Shown: positions 1 to 9,123 of the stretch, in pieces | Layout of the letters: each line of letters begins with the position of its first letter | How positions within the stretch are numbered: the first letter of the stretch is position 1 | Origin: Synechococcales cyanobacterium GL140_1_metabinner_5_sub | Lineage (GTDB): Bacteria; Cyanobacteriota; Cyanobacteriia; Cyanobacteriales; Chamaesiphonaceae | Direction: 5' to 3' | Assembly: GCA_025359065.1 (NCBI GenBank) | Contig: JANYHM010000014.1 | Location: forward strand, 1 to 62,884 | Length of the DNA: 62,884 nt | Position numbers and translations under genes: made by a program | The notes under the pieces: generated by a model | The model's input: only the letters and a program-made list of their open reading frames with translations | Database searches by the model: none | Told to the model about the DNA's origin: nothing

Positions 1-154
1 AAGCAAAATACTTGTTTGCCTCCAAGGTCGGTCTTCACCGTTGCCTTTTTTGCTTCCCCTATTTCTGATCGCAACTCTGACAGGACTTTCAACCTTGCTG
101 TTTGTTTTGGAGTATCTTAAATCCGGGCGGGTCAGTGACCACCTTTGATTTTAA

Positions 155-190
155 CGCAAAGCCGTCGTAGAACGACGGGGTTTTAGACCC
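155..190. repeat. Hairpin resembling an IS200/IS605 (TnpB) end
   Basis: A 7-bp perfect stem (CCGTCGT/ACGACGG, loop AGA) followed by GGGGTTTTAG lies in the first 190 bases. Hairpins of this CGTCGT-type next to a G-rich/T-rich tail are typical downstream of tnpB genes in cyanobacteria. I cannot find a convincing TnpB C-terminus in bases 1-150 in any frame, so this may be a solo end or a remnant whose body lies outside the window. The rest of the 377-base leader holds no gene I can support; an AT-rich stretch before base 378 may carry the promoter of the next gene. Confidence 0.3.
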
Positions 191-377
191 AAATTTCTGA
201 TAAAAATAACTGCTCTAACAAACTAAAAATAATATCGCGGAAAGCCAGTCACCGCTAGAGTATTTATCACTTTGACCAGTTGGTGTGCTTACAATTGGCT
301 GGTGGCCGCTCTTGTATTGACGTTGTTGAAGAGATGAATTTTTGTAACAATCATGCTTAAACACCTGTAAAAATTCC

Positions 378-1865
378 ATGTATGAGTCGGCTTCTCTGGT
401 TTTCCCACATCAGCTTTTCCCGGTACATCCTGCTTTGATAGCTGGACGAGTAGTCTATTTGGTGGAGGAATGGCTGTTCTTCCATCAATATTGTTTTCAT
501 CAGCAAAAGCTGCTGCTGCATCGAGCCACTATGCAAATGTATGCAGAGTATCTGCGGCAGCAGGGCTATGAGGTAGTTTATGTAGCAGCAACTGATCCGA
601 ACTGCGATGTGCGGCAATTGCTGGTGACTATCGCCTCAGCCGGAATTAAAGAACTACACTATGTAGATGTGGTAGATGATTGGTTGCGACAGCGGCTAAC
701 CCAGGGAGCCAAGCAGCAGGGTATTAATTTACAAGAATATCGATCGCCCAATTTTTTAGAAGATCCTGCCGAAATATCGGAGTTCTTTGACAAACGTAAA
801 AGCTATAAGCAGACAGATTTTTATGTTGATCGGCGCAAACACCACCAAATTTTGTTAGATGACGGTAAGCCCTTGGGAGGTCAGTGGACCTACGATGTAG
901 ATAATAGATTAAAGTTTCCCAAGGGTCGATCGGCTCCTGTTTTGCAGCTTCCTGGCTTAAACAAATATGTTCAAGAAGCTCAGACTTATGTGCGCCAAAA
1001 CTTTCCTAATAACTATGGTTCAGTGGAACAGCCTTTTGCAGCAGGGTTTTATCCGACAACTTACCCAGAGGCCGATGCTTGGCTGACAGATTTTTTGACG
1101 GTGCGCTTCGCTGATTTTGGGGCTTACGAAGATGCCATGGTGCAATCTGAGACGGTTTTGCATCATTCGGTGCTATCACCGCTGTTGAATATTGGGCTAT
1201 TGTCACCGCGACAGGTGATCGATCGGGCGTTAGAAATATTTAATGAAGTTCCTTTGAATAGCCTAGAAGGCTTTATTCGCCAAATCATGGGCTGGCGAGA
1301 GTTTATCCGCATTACCTACGAGCGCCGGGGGCGGAGTCAGCGCAGTCGCAACTATTGGGGCTTTAACCGGCCAATTCCAGAGAGTTTCTGGCTGGGGACT
1401 ACGGGCATTTTACCAGTAGATATTGCGATCCAGAAAACCCTAAAGAGCGGCTACTGTCATCACATCGATCGATTGATGGTGCTGGGAAATTTTATGCTGC
1501 TCTGCGAGTTCGACCCAGACGAAGTGTATCGCTGGTTTATGGAGATGTTTATTGATGCCTATGATTGGGTGATGGTGCCCAATGTGTATGCCATGAGCCA
1601 GTTTGCTGACGGGGGTGGGATGTGTACTAAGCCTTACATCAGCGGCAGCAACTATCTAATGAAAATGAGTGATTTCAAAAAAGGTGATTGGCAGCCGGTT
1701 TGGGATGGATTATTCTGGCGCTTTATGCACGTTCACCGAGATTTTTTTCTGAGTAATCCGCGTTTGGGAATGCTAGTAAAAACTTTTGATAAAATGCTGC
1801 CAGAGAAACAGCAGTTGCATCTGACAACAGCAGAGGATTTTTTGGCCAAGCTGAACGAGTATTGA
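378..1865 (+). CDS. Cryptochrome/photolyase family protein (FeS-BCP/PhrB-like, Fe-S ligands absent)
   Basis: This 495-residue protein has the organisation of the prokaryotic (6-4) photolyase/CryB group, which uses FAD to repair or sense light-induced DNA damage. An N-terminal Rossmann-like antenna domain spans about residues 1-140. The FAD-binding helical domain carries the family signatures GWREFIR (about 305-311), HHIDRLMVLGNFMLL (361-375) and the DGGGMCTKPY segment (411-420). In the PhrB group four cysteines hold a 4Fe-4S cluster; here the position before the HHIDRLM helix is Pro-Val (LPVDIAIQKTL) and the C-terminal C-x2-C...C stretch is replaced by SDFKKGDWQPVWDGLFW (431-447), so none of the four is seen. 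Start chosen at the first ATG after an AT-rich leader; length is normal. Repair or signalling cannot be told apart from sequence. Confidence 0.85.
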   Translation: MYESASLVFPHQLFPVHPALIAGRVVYLVEEWLFFHQYCFHQQKLLLHRATMQMYAEYLRQQGYEVVYVAATDPNCDVRQLLVTIASAGIKELHYVDVVDDWLRQRLTQGAKQQGINLQEYRSPNFLEDPAEISEFFDKRKSYKQTDFYVDRRKHHQILLDDGKPLGGQWTYDVDNRLKFPKGRSAPVLQLPGLNKYVQEAQTYVRQNFPNNYGSVEQPFAAGFYPTTYPEADAWLTDFLTVRFADFGAYEDAMVQSETVLHHSVLSPLLNIGLLSPRQVIDRALEIFNEVPLNSLEGFIRQIMGWREFIRITYERRGRSQRSRNYWGFNRPIPESFWLGTTGILPVDIAIQKTLKSGYCHHIDRLMVLGNFMLLCEFDPDEVYRWFMEMFIDAYDWVMVPNVYAMSQFADGGGMCTKPYISGSNYLMKMSDFKKGDWQPVWDGLFWRFMHVHRDFFLSNPRLGMLVKTFDKMLPEKQQLHLTTAEDFLAKLNEY

Positions 1866-1871
1866 AGCCAG

Positions 1872-2573
1872 CTAGCTCTCGGAGTTAATTAATCGGTGAC
1901 GCAGCCGTTGGGGGTCTCCCCGATCGACTAGTTTGCCGTTCTCTAGCAAAAAGGCACCATCACAATAATCCAGTTCTTCTAGACGGTGTGTCACCCAGAG
2001 GGCAGCAAGGTGACGCTTTTTTACCAAATCTCTGACCTGAGCTACTAGCTCTAGCTGAGCATCGGGATCTAACAGAGCAGTGGGTTCATCGAACAGCAAC
2101 ACATCACTGCGCTGGGCAATGGTACCGGCGATCGCCACCCGTTGCTTTTGGCCACCACTGAGAGCATAGATCGGACGGTTGATCAGCAGACCAAGGTTCA
2201 CTGCGGCTAAAGATTCTTGGACGCGCTGGCGCACTTGTGGGTAAGCGAGTTTTTCGCTGACCAGGCCAAAGGCAATATCGGCACCTACTGTGGGCATTAC
2301 AAGCTGATGGTCGGGGTTTTGCAATACAAAACCCACTTTGCCATTTACTTCGATCGAACCACCCTGAGGCCGAAATAAGCCCGCGATCAGCCGCAGCAGG
2401 GTAGATTTACCGCTGCCGTTGGTGCCCAATAACATCCACAGCTCTCCTTTGGGTACTTCTAAAGAACAGTCAGCGAGAACCACTGTGCCGGAAGGCCAGC
2501 TAAAAGAGAGATTGCGAATATCGATCGCGACGGTGGCTCCCAATTTACTGACCTGTGGCGAAGCCAGTGGCAC
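1872..2573 (-). CDS. ABC transporter ATP-binding protein (ECF/CbiO-like)
   Basis: A 233-residue stand-alone ATPase subunit of an ABC transporter, acting at the inner face of the plasma membrane. It has the Walker A box GTNGSGKSTLL near residue 50, a Q-loop (VLQNPDHQ), the signature LSGGQKQRVAIAG, Walker B LLFDEPTALLD and the switch His in VTHRLEEL. The NPDHQ Q-loop and overall length fit the energy-coupling-factor (CbiO/EcfA) class that drives uptake of metals or vitamins. No permease or substrate-binding gene is adjacent, so the substrate is unknown. The start overlaps the end of the UPF0367 gene by 29 bases, which suggests translational coupling, or a somewhat later start. It converges on the photolyase gene. 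Confidence 0.85.
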   Translation of the reverse strand: MPLASPQVSKLGATVAIDIRNLSFSWPSGTVVLADCSLEVPKGELWMLLGTNGSGKSTLLRLIAGLFRPQGGSIEVNGKVGFVLQNPDHQLVMPTVGADIAFGLVSEKLAYPQVRQRVQESLAAVNLGLLINRPIYALSGGQKQRVAIAGTIAQRSDVLLFDEPTALLDPDAQLELVAQVRDLVKKRHLAALWVTHRLEELDYCDGAFLLENGKLVDRGDPQRLRHRLINSES

Positions 2574-2808
2574 GACCAGATGAGGGTGCGCCAGATTTGC
2601 TGTAGGTCTGGGCGGCGGTCACATCACCAGTCCAAACGACGGCTTTTTTTTCGGTCTGCTGTTCGCAGCTTAGCTCTAGCCATTTATGCCCGCCGCTTTT
2701 GAGGGTTTCCAAGACTTCGTAGTAAAGTTTTTCGGCATCGGTGGCTTCTTTGCGTTGGACTGACACGGGCATGGCCACGTTTCTCAAAACTAATTCGACA
2801 ACGTACAT
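2545..2808 (-). CDS. UPF0367 family protein
   Basis: An 87-residue protein that matches the cyanobacterial UPF0367 family, recognised from the N-terminal pattern MYVVELVLR...MPVSVQRKEATDAEKLY and the later stretch LELSCEQQTEKKAVVW. The family has no assigned function. It is soluble, with no signal peptide or membrane segment. It is upstream of and overlaps the ABC ATPase gene, so the two are probably co-transcribed; whether they work together is not known. The C-terminus (SKSGAPSSGRATGF) is low in structure, as in relatives. Confidence 0.85.
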   Translation of the reverse strand: MYVVELVLRNVAMPVSVQRKEATDAEKLYYEVLETLKSGGHKWLELSCEQQTEKKAVVWTGDVTAAQTYSKSGAPSSGRATGFATGQ

Positions 2809-2938
2809 AAGTATTACAGAGATTTCGCTGGGGCTATTTCAACTATCTCATTATAGAGGCATCTATTCAGCTTGTTTTTGGCAGCAGAGATTTGGTTTAT
2901 CATGGGGTACAAGTCGTGGATAGATATCCCCTAAAACA

Positions 2939-3502
2939 ATGGTTACTAACTCTCTGCTGTGGACGACGGCTGATCTCGACGTGATGCCCGATGATGGTGG
3001 CTGGAAAAGATATGAAATTATTACAGGAGAACTTTTTGTGACTCGGGCACCGCACATTCGTCATCAAAGTGCTGCTGGTAGAATCCATGTCTGCTTAGAT
3101 AATTGGTCAGACGAGACTGGTATTGGTAGAAGTTTTGAAGTTCCGGGCATAGTATTTACGCCTACTGATGCCGTGATTCCTGATGTGGTATGGGTCAGCA
3201 ATGAGCGCCTAGCCAATGGCATCGATCAGTCAGGGCATTTCACAATCGCTCCAGAATTAGTAGTAGAAATTTTGTCTGCTGGCGAGAATAATAAACATCG
3301 CGATAAGAGTGTAAAGCTCAAGCTTTATTCACAGCATGGTGTGCAAGAATACTGGATTGTGAATTGGCAATTGAAAACTCTAGAGATTTATCGACGTACT
3401 GATGCTCAGCTTCAGATTGTGGCTACTTTGCTGGTGGGGGATACTTTGACTTCGCCGCTACTGCCGGGATTTAGCGTGTTGCTCGATCGACTTTTTATCT
3501 AG
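2939..3502 (+). CDS. Uma2 family endonuclease (DUF820)
   Basis: A 187-residue member of the DUF820/Uma2 group of PD-(D/E)XK-fold putative nucleases, which are strongly expanded in cyanobacteria. The core is visible as VIPDVVWVS (Asp of the PD motif, about residue 80), APELVVEILSAGENN, then RDKSVKLKLYSQHGVQEYWIVNWQLKTLEIYRR, where the (D/E)xK-like and buried strand residues lie. Biological role is unsettled; they are often scattered near mobile DNA. It stands alone, divergent from UPF0367 and convergent with the type III restriction gene. Start at the ATG in a short leader; length is normal for the family. Confidence 0.85.
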   Translation: MVTNSLLWTTADLDVMPDDGGWKRYEIITGELFVTRAPHIRHQSAAGRIHVCLDNWSDETGIGRSFEVPGIVFTPTDAVIPDVVWVSNERLANGIDQSGHFTIAPELVVEILSAGENNKHRDKSVKLKLYSQHGVQEYWIVNWQLKTLEIYRRTDAQLQIVATLLVGDTLTSPLLPGFSVLLDRLFI

Positions 3503-3526
3503 CTAAGGACAGTGGATCATAAAATC

Positions 3527-6226
3527 TTAGTGCTTACCAAATTTTGCTGTTAAACCTGTCAGTGTCATATTTTCTTTGATTTCATCATGGGGGATCAGGC
3601 TATAACGCCATGGCTTACCACCATTGTTTTGAGTATAATCGGAGGCATTTTTACACCATTCAATTGCTGCTGCTTCTTTGGCTTTTACATCTGCTGCTTC
3701 CATTTGATTTCTGGCTTTGGGTTCAAGTAGATAGATAGCATCACTAGTTTCTGCCACAAAATCAGGTTGATACTCAGGATGTTCTCCTTGCCAGCGGTAG
3801 TAAATTTGGAACTGTCCTTTGGCTGGTTTAAACCATTTGAGTGATTCTCGATCGAGAATCACCGCTAATATTCGTTCGGCATCAGATTGAAATTTCTGAT
3901 GGTCATACAAACAACGTGAAAATCCACTGAATAGGTATTTAGCCATGTTGCTTTTATCAGTGGGGGATTGGCGAAAATCTAAAGTTGAGCCAACAGAAAT
4001 CGTACAAGCAGATTGTTTTAATTCTGTAAATCCGCGACTAACTTTGACTTCATAGCCTAGTGCTTCTTCCCAAAAGTACGGTTGCATTTGAGCATGAATC
4101 AGGTTGGAGATCGATCGTTGATTAACTTGCAATACTTTCTGAATATCTTCATCTTCAAGATACGTCTGAAAATGTCTCACTACTTGGCCTGCTAAGTCAT
4201 ACAGTAAATTAGCTTGTTCATCATATGCGATGTCATCAAAGTCGATTAATCCGCTAACAATATAGTTTTCTAACCGAGTCTCTTGAATTCCTGCATTGTT
4301 TAGCCCTAAAATTTCTGTTTCTTGGGTTCTGAGGGTTTGAATCCAGAGATCGGTGGAAGGAACTGGGTAGTTAACACTACTTAAATCCAGGACGAAAGGA
4401 TGAAAGCCAGAGCGGACTTCACCATTTGGCACGACGAGAATTCTGGGAATATCGATGGTGCGATCGATCACCAGTTCGGTGGTTTTACTAATGATTGCAT
4501 CCAAATCGGGTTTCTCGACGATGCCTGCGAGTTCGAGCTGAATTTCAGGTGCTTTGAGGGCTTGAGTTACTGATTCTCGAACCAGTGCTTGGACTGTAGG
4601 AGAAGAGAGAGAGGCCGTTGTAGGTGCCTTATCTGGCTGATTTTCTAGCTTGCGGATGGCTGCATGGGTAAGTTGTGCAATTGTTCGCTCGGTGGGAGTC
4701 AAGAAGATAGGTTGGATTTCAGGTTGAGAAAATGGGGTCGTTGTTCCTGTTGATGGCAAATGTGGTGGAAATCCTAGCAGGCTATCTAGCTGGGGTCTAG
4801 ATATAAATGTTTCGGTTTTGGCTTGCAGCGATTCGGGAACAAGAATTAGCTGTGTCATCCGAATTTGGGAGTCAGGACGTTTGGCTTCATCGACGATTTC
4901 TTGGAATTTGTCGTGGGCGATGATGTTGAGTCGATCGACTGCGGTGACACCTGTGCGTTTACCGTAAGGAAGGCGTAAGCCCCGCCCGATCGATTGTTCA
5001 ATTAAGATTCTGGCGTTGGCGGCGCGGAGGGGAATAATCGTGTAGAGATTGGTAACGTCCCAGCCTTCTTTGAGCATGTTGACATGCACGACAATTTCGG
5101 TGGGTTCGGTAGTACTTTCGACTTTGAGCAGCCGTTCGACCATTTCGTCTTCTTTGGCTCCGGTGCTGCTGGAGTCTACTTGAAGGATTTTGTCGCGGTA
5201 GCGTCCGTCAAAGAAGCTGTCAGACTCCATGAGGGCGACTAGTTGGGCGGCGTGAGTGGTGTCGCGGGCAATGACGAGGATAAAGGGTTTGACGATCGCC
5301 ACACTATTACTGCGGGCGTAAGTTTCTAGCTCGACTTTGAGACTTTCGTGGAGGCGAACGCCATCTTCGAGTTTGATTCGCTCGATCTCTTCGGCGGGCA
5401 TTCCAGCAGGATTGAAATCTTTGCGGGTGACGACGGCGGGTTCTTTGACGAAGCCATCGGTCATGGCTTTGCCGAGGGGATAGTCGAAGATGACATTCTT
5501 GAATGGGATTGCGGCTTTACTAGTCTCTACAAAGGGCGTAGCGGTGAGTTCTAGTCCGAGGACGGGTTTGAGTTCGTTAATGGCGCGGATGCCCGCAGAG
5601 GCGCGGTAGCGGTGGGATTCGTCCATTAGAATTACGAGGTCGTCCAATCCGGCGAGGTAATCGAAGTAGCTTTCGCCGATGTATTCCGACAAACGTTTGA
5701 TGCGGGGACTTTTACCGCCTCGGACTTCGGAGTTAATTTTGGAGATGTTGAAGATATTAATTTTGCACTTAAATAAGCCAGTAATTGTGATGTTAGAAGA
5801 AATTTTTTCGTAGTTATCGCCAGTAATAATTTCAGGGGCGTTAATCGCGAATTCTGAGATGCCTTTAAAAACGTATTTGGGAGTATTTAGGGTGAAGTCG
5901 GCGATTAATTTGTTGTAGATCGTTAGGTTGGGAGCGAGGACGAAGAAATTTTTGATGCCGTGGGCGAGATAGAGATAGCTAACAAAGGCTCCCATGAGGC
6001 GGGTTTTGCCGACTCCGGTGGCAAGGGAAAAACAGAGGGAAGGGAATTCGCGCTCGAAGTCGGTGACGGTGGGGAATTCGTTTTGAATGGCGGCTAGTCC
6101 GGCGGCCCGATCGCTGTCTTTTTTTGGGGGCAGGATGTCGCAGACTCGATCGAGGATTGCTAATGAATCTCGCTGGGGATGGCGAAGGCTAAGGCGACCG
6201 GAAATAGCGTTGACGTAACGATTCAT
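3527..6226 (-). CDS. res: Type III restriction enzyme, Res subunit
   Basis: An 899-residue ATP-dependent helicase-nuclease, the Res subunit of a type III restriction-modification system that translocates or slides from unmodified sites and cuts DNA. Helicase motif I is ATGVGKTRL (69-77), motif II DESH (202-205), motif III TATP (228-231), and motif VI lies in IEQSIGRGLRLPYGKRTG. Near the C-terminus the PD-(D/E)XK nuclease reads PDFVAETSDAIYLLEPKAR, with Asp, Glu and Lys all present, so the protein looks intact. It is last in a mod-DUF1016-res operon; only eight bases separate its start from the DUF1016 stop. Base use is like that of neighbours. Confidence 0.93.
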   Translation of the reverse strand: MNRYVNAISGRLSLRHPQRDSLAILDRVCDILPPKKDSDRAAGLAAIQNEFPTVTDFEREFPSLCFSLATGVGKTRLMGAFVSYLYLAHGIKNFFVLAPNLTIYNKLIADFTLNTPKYVFKGISEFAINAPEIITGDNYEKISSNITITGLFKCKINIFNISKINSEVRGGKSPRIKRLSEYIGESYFDYLAGLDDLVILMDESHRYRASAGIRAINELKPVLGLELTATPFVETSKAAIPFKNVIFDYPLGKAMTDGFVKEPAVVTRKDFNPAGMPAEEIERIKLEDGVRLHESLKVELETYARSNSVAIVKPFILVIARDTTHAAQLVALMESDSFFDGRYRDKILQVDSSSTGAKEDEMVERLLKVESTTEPTEIVVHVNMLKEGWDVTNLYTIIPLRAANARILIEQSIGRGLRLPYGKRTGVTAVDRLNIIAHDKFQEIVDEAKRPDSQIRMTQLILVPESLQAKTETFISRPQLDSLLGFPPHLPSTGTTTPFSQPEIQPIFLTPTERTIAQLTHAAIRKLENQPDKAPTTASLSSPTVQALVRESVTQALKAPEIQLELAGIVEKPDLDAIISKTTELVIDRTIDIPRILVVPNGEVRSGFHPFVLDLSSVNYPVPSTDLWIQTLRTQETEILGLNNAGIQETRLENYIVSGLIDFDDIAYDEQANLLYDLAGQVVRHFQTYLEDEDIQKVLQVNQRSISNLIHAQMQPYFWEEALGYEVKVSRGFTELKQSACTISVGSTLDFRQSPTDKSNMAKYLFSGFSRCLYDHQKFQSDAERILAVILDRESLKWFKPAKGQFQIYYRWQGEHPEYQPDFVAETSDAIYLLEPKARNQMEAADVKAKEAAAIEWCKNASDYTQNNGGKPWRYSLIPHDEIKENMTLTGLTAKFGKH

Positions 6227-6234
6227 AAAAGTCT

Positions 6235-7338
6235 CTAGTCCTGGTTAAGATTGAGTTGGAGTTGCTCTAGTTCGCGGCGCAATTCAGCTTCGGTGGGAAG
6301 ATAGAGCTGGTAACGACTGGCGAAAATCTTATCCTGCTGTTCGGCTCCAAGAGTGTATTTGACCACGGCATCATTTTTGTCAGAGCAGAGAATTAATCCG
6401 AGGGTAGGGTTATCACCTTCTGTTAGACGCTCGCGATCGTAGTAGTTGACATAGAGTTGAATTTGTCCGAGGTCGCCGTGGGTGAGCTTCCCAACTTTGA
6501 GATCGATGAGTATGTAGCATTTGAGAATGGTGTGATAAAAAACCAGATCGATATAAAAGTGATCGCCATCTAGCGTAATTCGCTCTTGGCGTTTGACGAA
6601 GGCAAAACCTTTACCTAGTTCAAGTAAGAAGGTTTGGAGATTTTCAATTAGGGCGGTTTCTAGGTCTGATTCGACTAACCGTGGCGATTCGGGTAATCCG
6701 AGGAATTCGATTACAAATGGATCTTTAAAGACATCTACAGGTGTTTGAATGATTTGTCCTTGAGTCGCTAGTTTCATCAATCCTTGCTTATCGGTACTTT
6801 TGGCTAGTCGTTCAAAGAGAAAACTGTTAATTTGGCGCTCTAATTCGCGGCTAGACCAGTTGTTTTTGAGGGCTTCGATTTCGTAGAACGATCGAGCTGA
6901 TAAGTTTTCAACTTTGAGCAGAATTCGATAGTGTGTCCAAGAAAGATTGGGATGAAGTTGCCCCGGCTGCCAATCGGCAGAAGCGCTTATTTCTGACAGT
7001 TTCGAGCTAATTTCCAAAAGGCCACGCACTGCGTGGCCTTTTTCTAGACTACCAAGAAAGGATGGAAACCCCAGATAAAACTGACGCATGTATTTTAGAT
7101 TGGAGTAAGAAAATCCTTTACCATAGTCTTGCTTTAATTTGGCAGCTAAATTTTTCAGGAGATTATCACCATAATCGGCACGAGCCTGCCCTTGTTGTTC
7201 GGCTTCGATAATTTCCCGACCAATGAGCCAATGAGAAAGCACTTGGGCAGTGTTAACGGTGCGGGCGATACTGGTTTGAGCTGCATTAAGGATGTTGCAG
7301 ATCTGCTCATAGAAAACATCTGGGCTATTTTTGTTCAT
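6235..7338 (-). CDS. DUF1016 (YhcG-type) PDDEXK nuclease domain protein
   Basis: A 367-residue member of the YhcG/DUF1016 family. The helical N-terminal DUF1016_N domain (ARTVNTAQVLSHWLIGREI, then YGKGFSYSNLKYMRQFY) is followed by the nuclease domain with FVKRQERITLDGDHFYIDLVFYH and YILIDLKVG, where the D...D/E-x-K residues (IDLVF, IDLKVG) are present. Such proteins are common in defence islands and some act as nucleases, but the role here is not known. Its start codon overlaps the mod stop in ATGA, and res follows after eight bases, so it is an integral cistron of the type III operon. An in-frame palindrome at 7016-7042 adds residues around LEKGHAVRGLLE between the two domains. Confidence 0.9.
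   Translation of the reverse strand: MNKNSPDVFYEQICNILNAAQTSIARTVNTAQVLSHWLIGREIIEAEQQGQARADYGDNLLKNLAAKLKQDYGKGFSYSNLKYMRQFYLGFPSFLGSLEKGHAVRGLLEISSKLSEISASADWQPGQLHPNLSWTHYRILLKVENLSARSFYEIEALKNNWSSRELERQINSFLFERLAKSTDKQGLMKLATQGQIIQTPVDVFKDPFVIEFLGLPESPRLVESDLETALIENLQTFLLELGKGFAFVKRQERITLDGDHFYIDLVFYHTILKCYILIDLKVGKLTHGDLGQIQLYVNYYDRERLTEGDNPTLGLILCSDKNDAVVKYTLGAEQQDKIFASRYQLYLPTEAELRRELEQLQLNLNQD
7016..7042. repeat. Perfect 12-bp palindrome with T-run inside the DUF1016 gene
   Basis: AAAAGGCCACGC and GCGTGGCCTTTT flank a 3-base loop (ACT), so either strand can form a GC-rich hairpin followed by T residues, the shape of an intrinsic terminator. It lies inside an open reading frame and is read through as LEKGHAVRGL. 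It sits in a linker between the two DUF1016 domains that is longer than I expect for the family, so it looks like a small palindromic element inserted in frame. Confidence 0.6.
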
Positions 7339-8945
7339 AGTTTTAGCTCCATTTGTCCGGGTTTGACAGGTGCTTTTGGTAAATTTTCGACTTTCAAACT
7401 ATAGTCATCATGCCCCCATTCACACTTGTCGAGTACCTGTTTGGGAATCTTTCTAATTGTTAGGTTGGGGAATCGATCGCCTTTACCCCGAAAGGCGCTA
7501 CAGAGGACAAGGAGGGTTTGATCGGCACCGACTTCTTCAGATAGTTGGGCAAGTTGTTCGGGTTTGAGAGTTTGGGTGGTGACGTAAATAAAATCGCTTT
7601 CGGTGGAGTAGCCTTGTTGCCAGTAGAAGGTCTCGGAGGGCGCGTAGGTAAAGCCTTCGAGTTTGCAGAGGGCTTCGGTAAGCATAGCGGCGTTGTAGGC
7701 TGGATTAATTACCCAGTTGCCCCATTTGTCTCGTTCGAGTAGGGAGGGGGCAAGATGGTAGTAACGAAAACCACCGCCGCCTTGCCAGTTAACGGCTTCA
7801 GTGATGCCACCTTTGTCGGTGCCGTCGATGACTTTTTGCAGGCGGGGGATGATGTGGGTGTGGCAATGTTCGCCCAGTTCGATCTGAATCCAGCGGCGAC
7901 CCATTTTGTGGGCGACTGCGCCTGTGGTGCCGGAGCCTGCGAAGGAATCGAGGACTAGATCTCCAGGGTTGGTAGCAAGTTCTAGAATACGCTTCATTAA
8001 GTTCTCTGGTTTCGGTGTTCCAAAAACATCATTACCAAATAAAGCAACTATTTCTTTTTTTGCATCTTGAGTATGCCCTACCTCTGAATAATCCCAGTAA
8101 GTTTGAGGAACAATACCTTGTTTTACATCAGATAGAAAACGTTTAATAGCTGGGACATTATTACCATCCTTTCCCCACCAAATACGTTGTTCTTTATCCA
8201 ACGAAAATAATTTATTTTTTGAGACCCGCCAATAATTCCCAGTAGGAGGTCCATCAATCACACGACCTGATGGACATACGATCGGGTATGTACCTTCTGA
8301 GTAATAGTTTCGAGCTGATAAGTCACCTGGTTTCCAGTTGCCTCGTGGGTCATTATCAGGATTTTTATATGCCTTATCTTGTTTCTCAGAACGTGGCATA
8401 GGATTGAGAATCCATTTTTCTACATCTTTGGTGATAATTAATATGTAGTCATGATCGACTGAAAAATGACGAGCGCTAGATTTAGGCGAATAATTTTTTC
8501 GCCAAATTACAGATGCAATAAAATTATTACGTCCAAAAATCTCATCGCACATCACTTTTAAATAATGTGATTCATTATCATCAACCGTTATCCATAGCGA
8601 TCCATCTTCTGATAATAACTTCCGAATAATCTCCAGTCGATCGCGCATCATCGACAACCAAATCGAATGCTCCAACCCGTCATCATAATGAGTAAACGCA
8701 CTGCCCGTATTGTACGGCGGGTCGATAAATACACACTTTACCTTCCCCGTAAACTCCGCTTCCAACGCCTTCAACGCCAGCAAATTATCCCCAAAAATCA
8801 ACCGATTATCAAAGATGTCATCATCCATCACCCGATGCGAACCATGATAAGACTTCGCCGGATCTTCCAGCAAAATGCGCGGCTCCAACTGCGGACGATG
8901 CTCCTTGCCAATCCAGGTTAATTCGAGTTTCTGCTTATTAGCCAC
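7335..8945 (-). CDS. mod: Type III DNA methyltransferase, Mod subunit
   Basis: The modification and recognition subunit of the type III system, an N6-adenine methyltransferase of the beta class, since the catalytic DPPY (residues 75-78) precedes the AdoMet motif DSFAGSGTTG (333-342). The long segment between them (about 140-320) is the expected target-recognition region. I choose the GTG at 8945 (protein begins VANKQKLELTW, 536 residues), because the 30 residues before it have no family character; an ATG at 9035 would give 566. Its stop overlaps the DUF1016 start (ATGA). It is first in the mod-DUF1016-res operon, so methylation is made before restriction. Confidence 0.92.
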   Translation of the reverse strand: MANKQKLELTWIGKEHRPQLEPRILLEDPAKSYHGSHRVMDDDIFDNRLIFGDNLLALKALEAEFTGKVKCVFIDPPYNTGSAFTHYDDGLEHSIWLSMMRDRLEIIRKLLSEDGSLWITVDDNESHYLKVMCDEIFGRNNFIASVIWRKNYSPKSSARHFSVDHDYILIITKDVEKWILNPMPRSEKQDKAYKNPDNDPRGNWKPGDLSARNYYSEGTYPIVCPSGRVIDGPPTGNYWRVSKNKLFSLDKEQRIWWGKDGNNVPAIKRFLSDVKQGIVPQTYWDYSEVGHTQDAKKEIVALFGNDVFGTPKPENLMKRILELATNPGDLVLDSFAGSGTTGAVAHKMGRRWIQIELGEHCHTHIIPRLQKVIDGTDKGGITEAVNWQGGGGFRYYHLAPSLLERDKWGNWVINPAYNAAMLTEALCKLEGFTYAPSETFYWQQGYSTESDFIYVTTQTLKPEQLAQLSEEVGADQTLLVLCSAFRGKGDRFPNLTIRKIPKQVLDKCEWGHDDYSLKVENLPKAPVKPGQMELKL

Positions 8946-9123
8946 AAGTAGAATAGAAAAGTGAGTTACAGAGAATAAGTTTACAGGCGATTTGGTCGAT
9001 CGTCCCTGAAACGAGTTAAATCGTTGGCGCAGCATCTTTGCAAAAAAATCGACTCACCTTCGTCTCCAAGATTAGGTAATAATGGGGCTGTATGTTCCGT
9101 ACATCATCGACAGGAGTTGACCA

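Noticed and set aside
1-150. Possible C-terminus of a TnpB transposase on either strand
   Set aside because: The minus-strand frame (TPKQTARLKVLSELRSEIG) is vaguely like some TnpB tails but is bounded by a stop and has no zinc-finger or DVNAA motif, so only the hairpin is kept.
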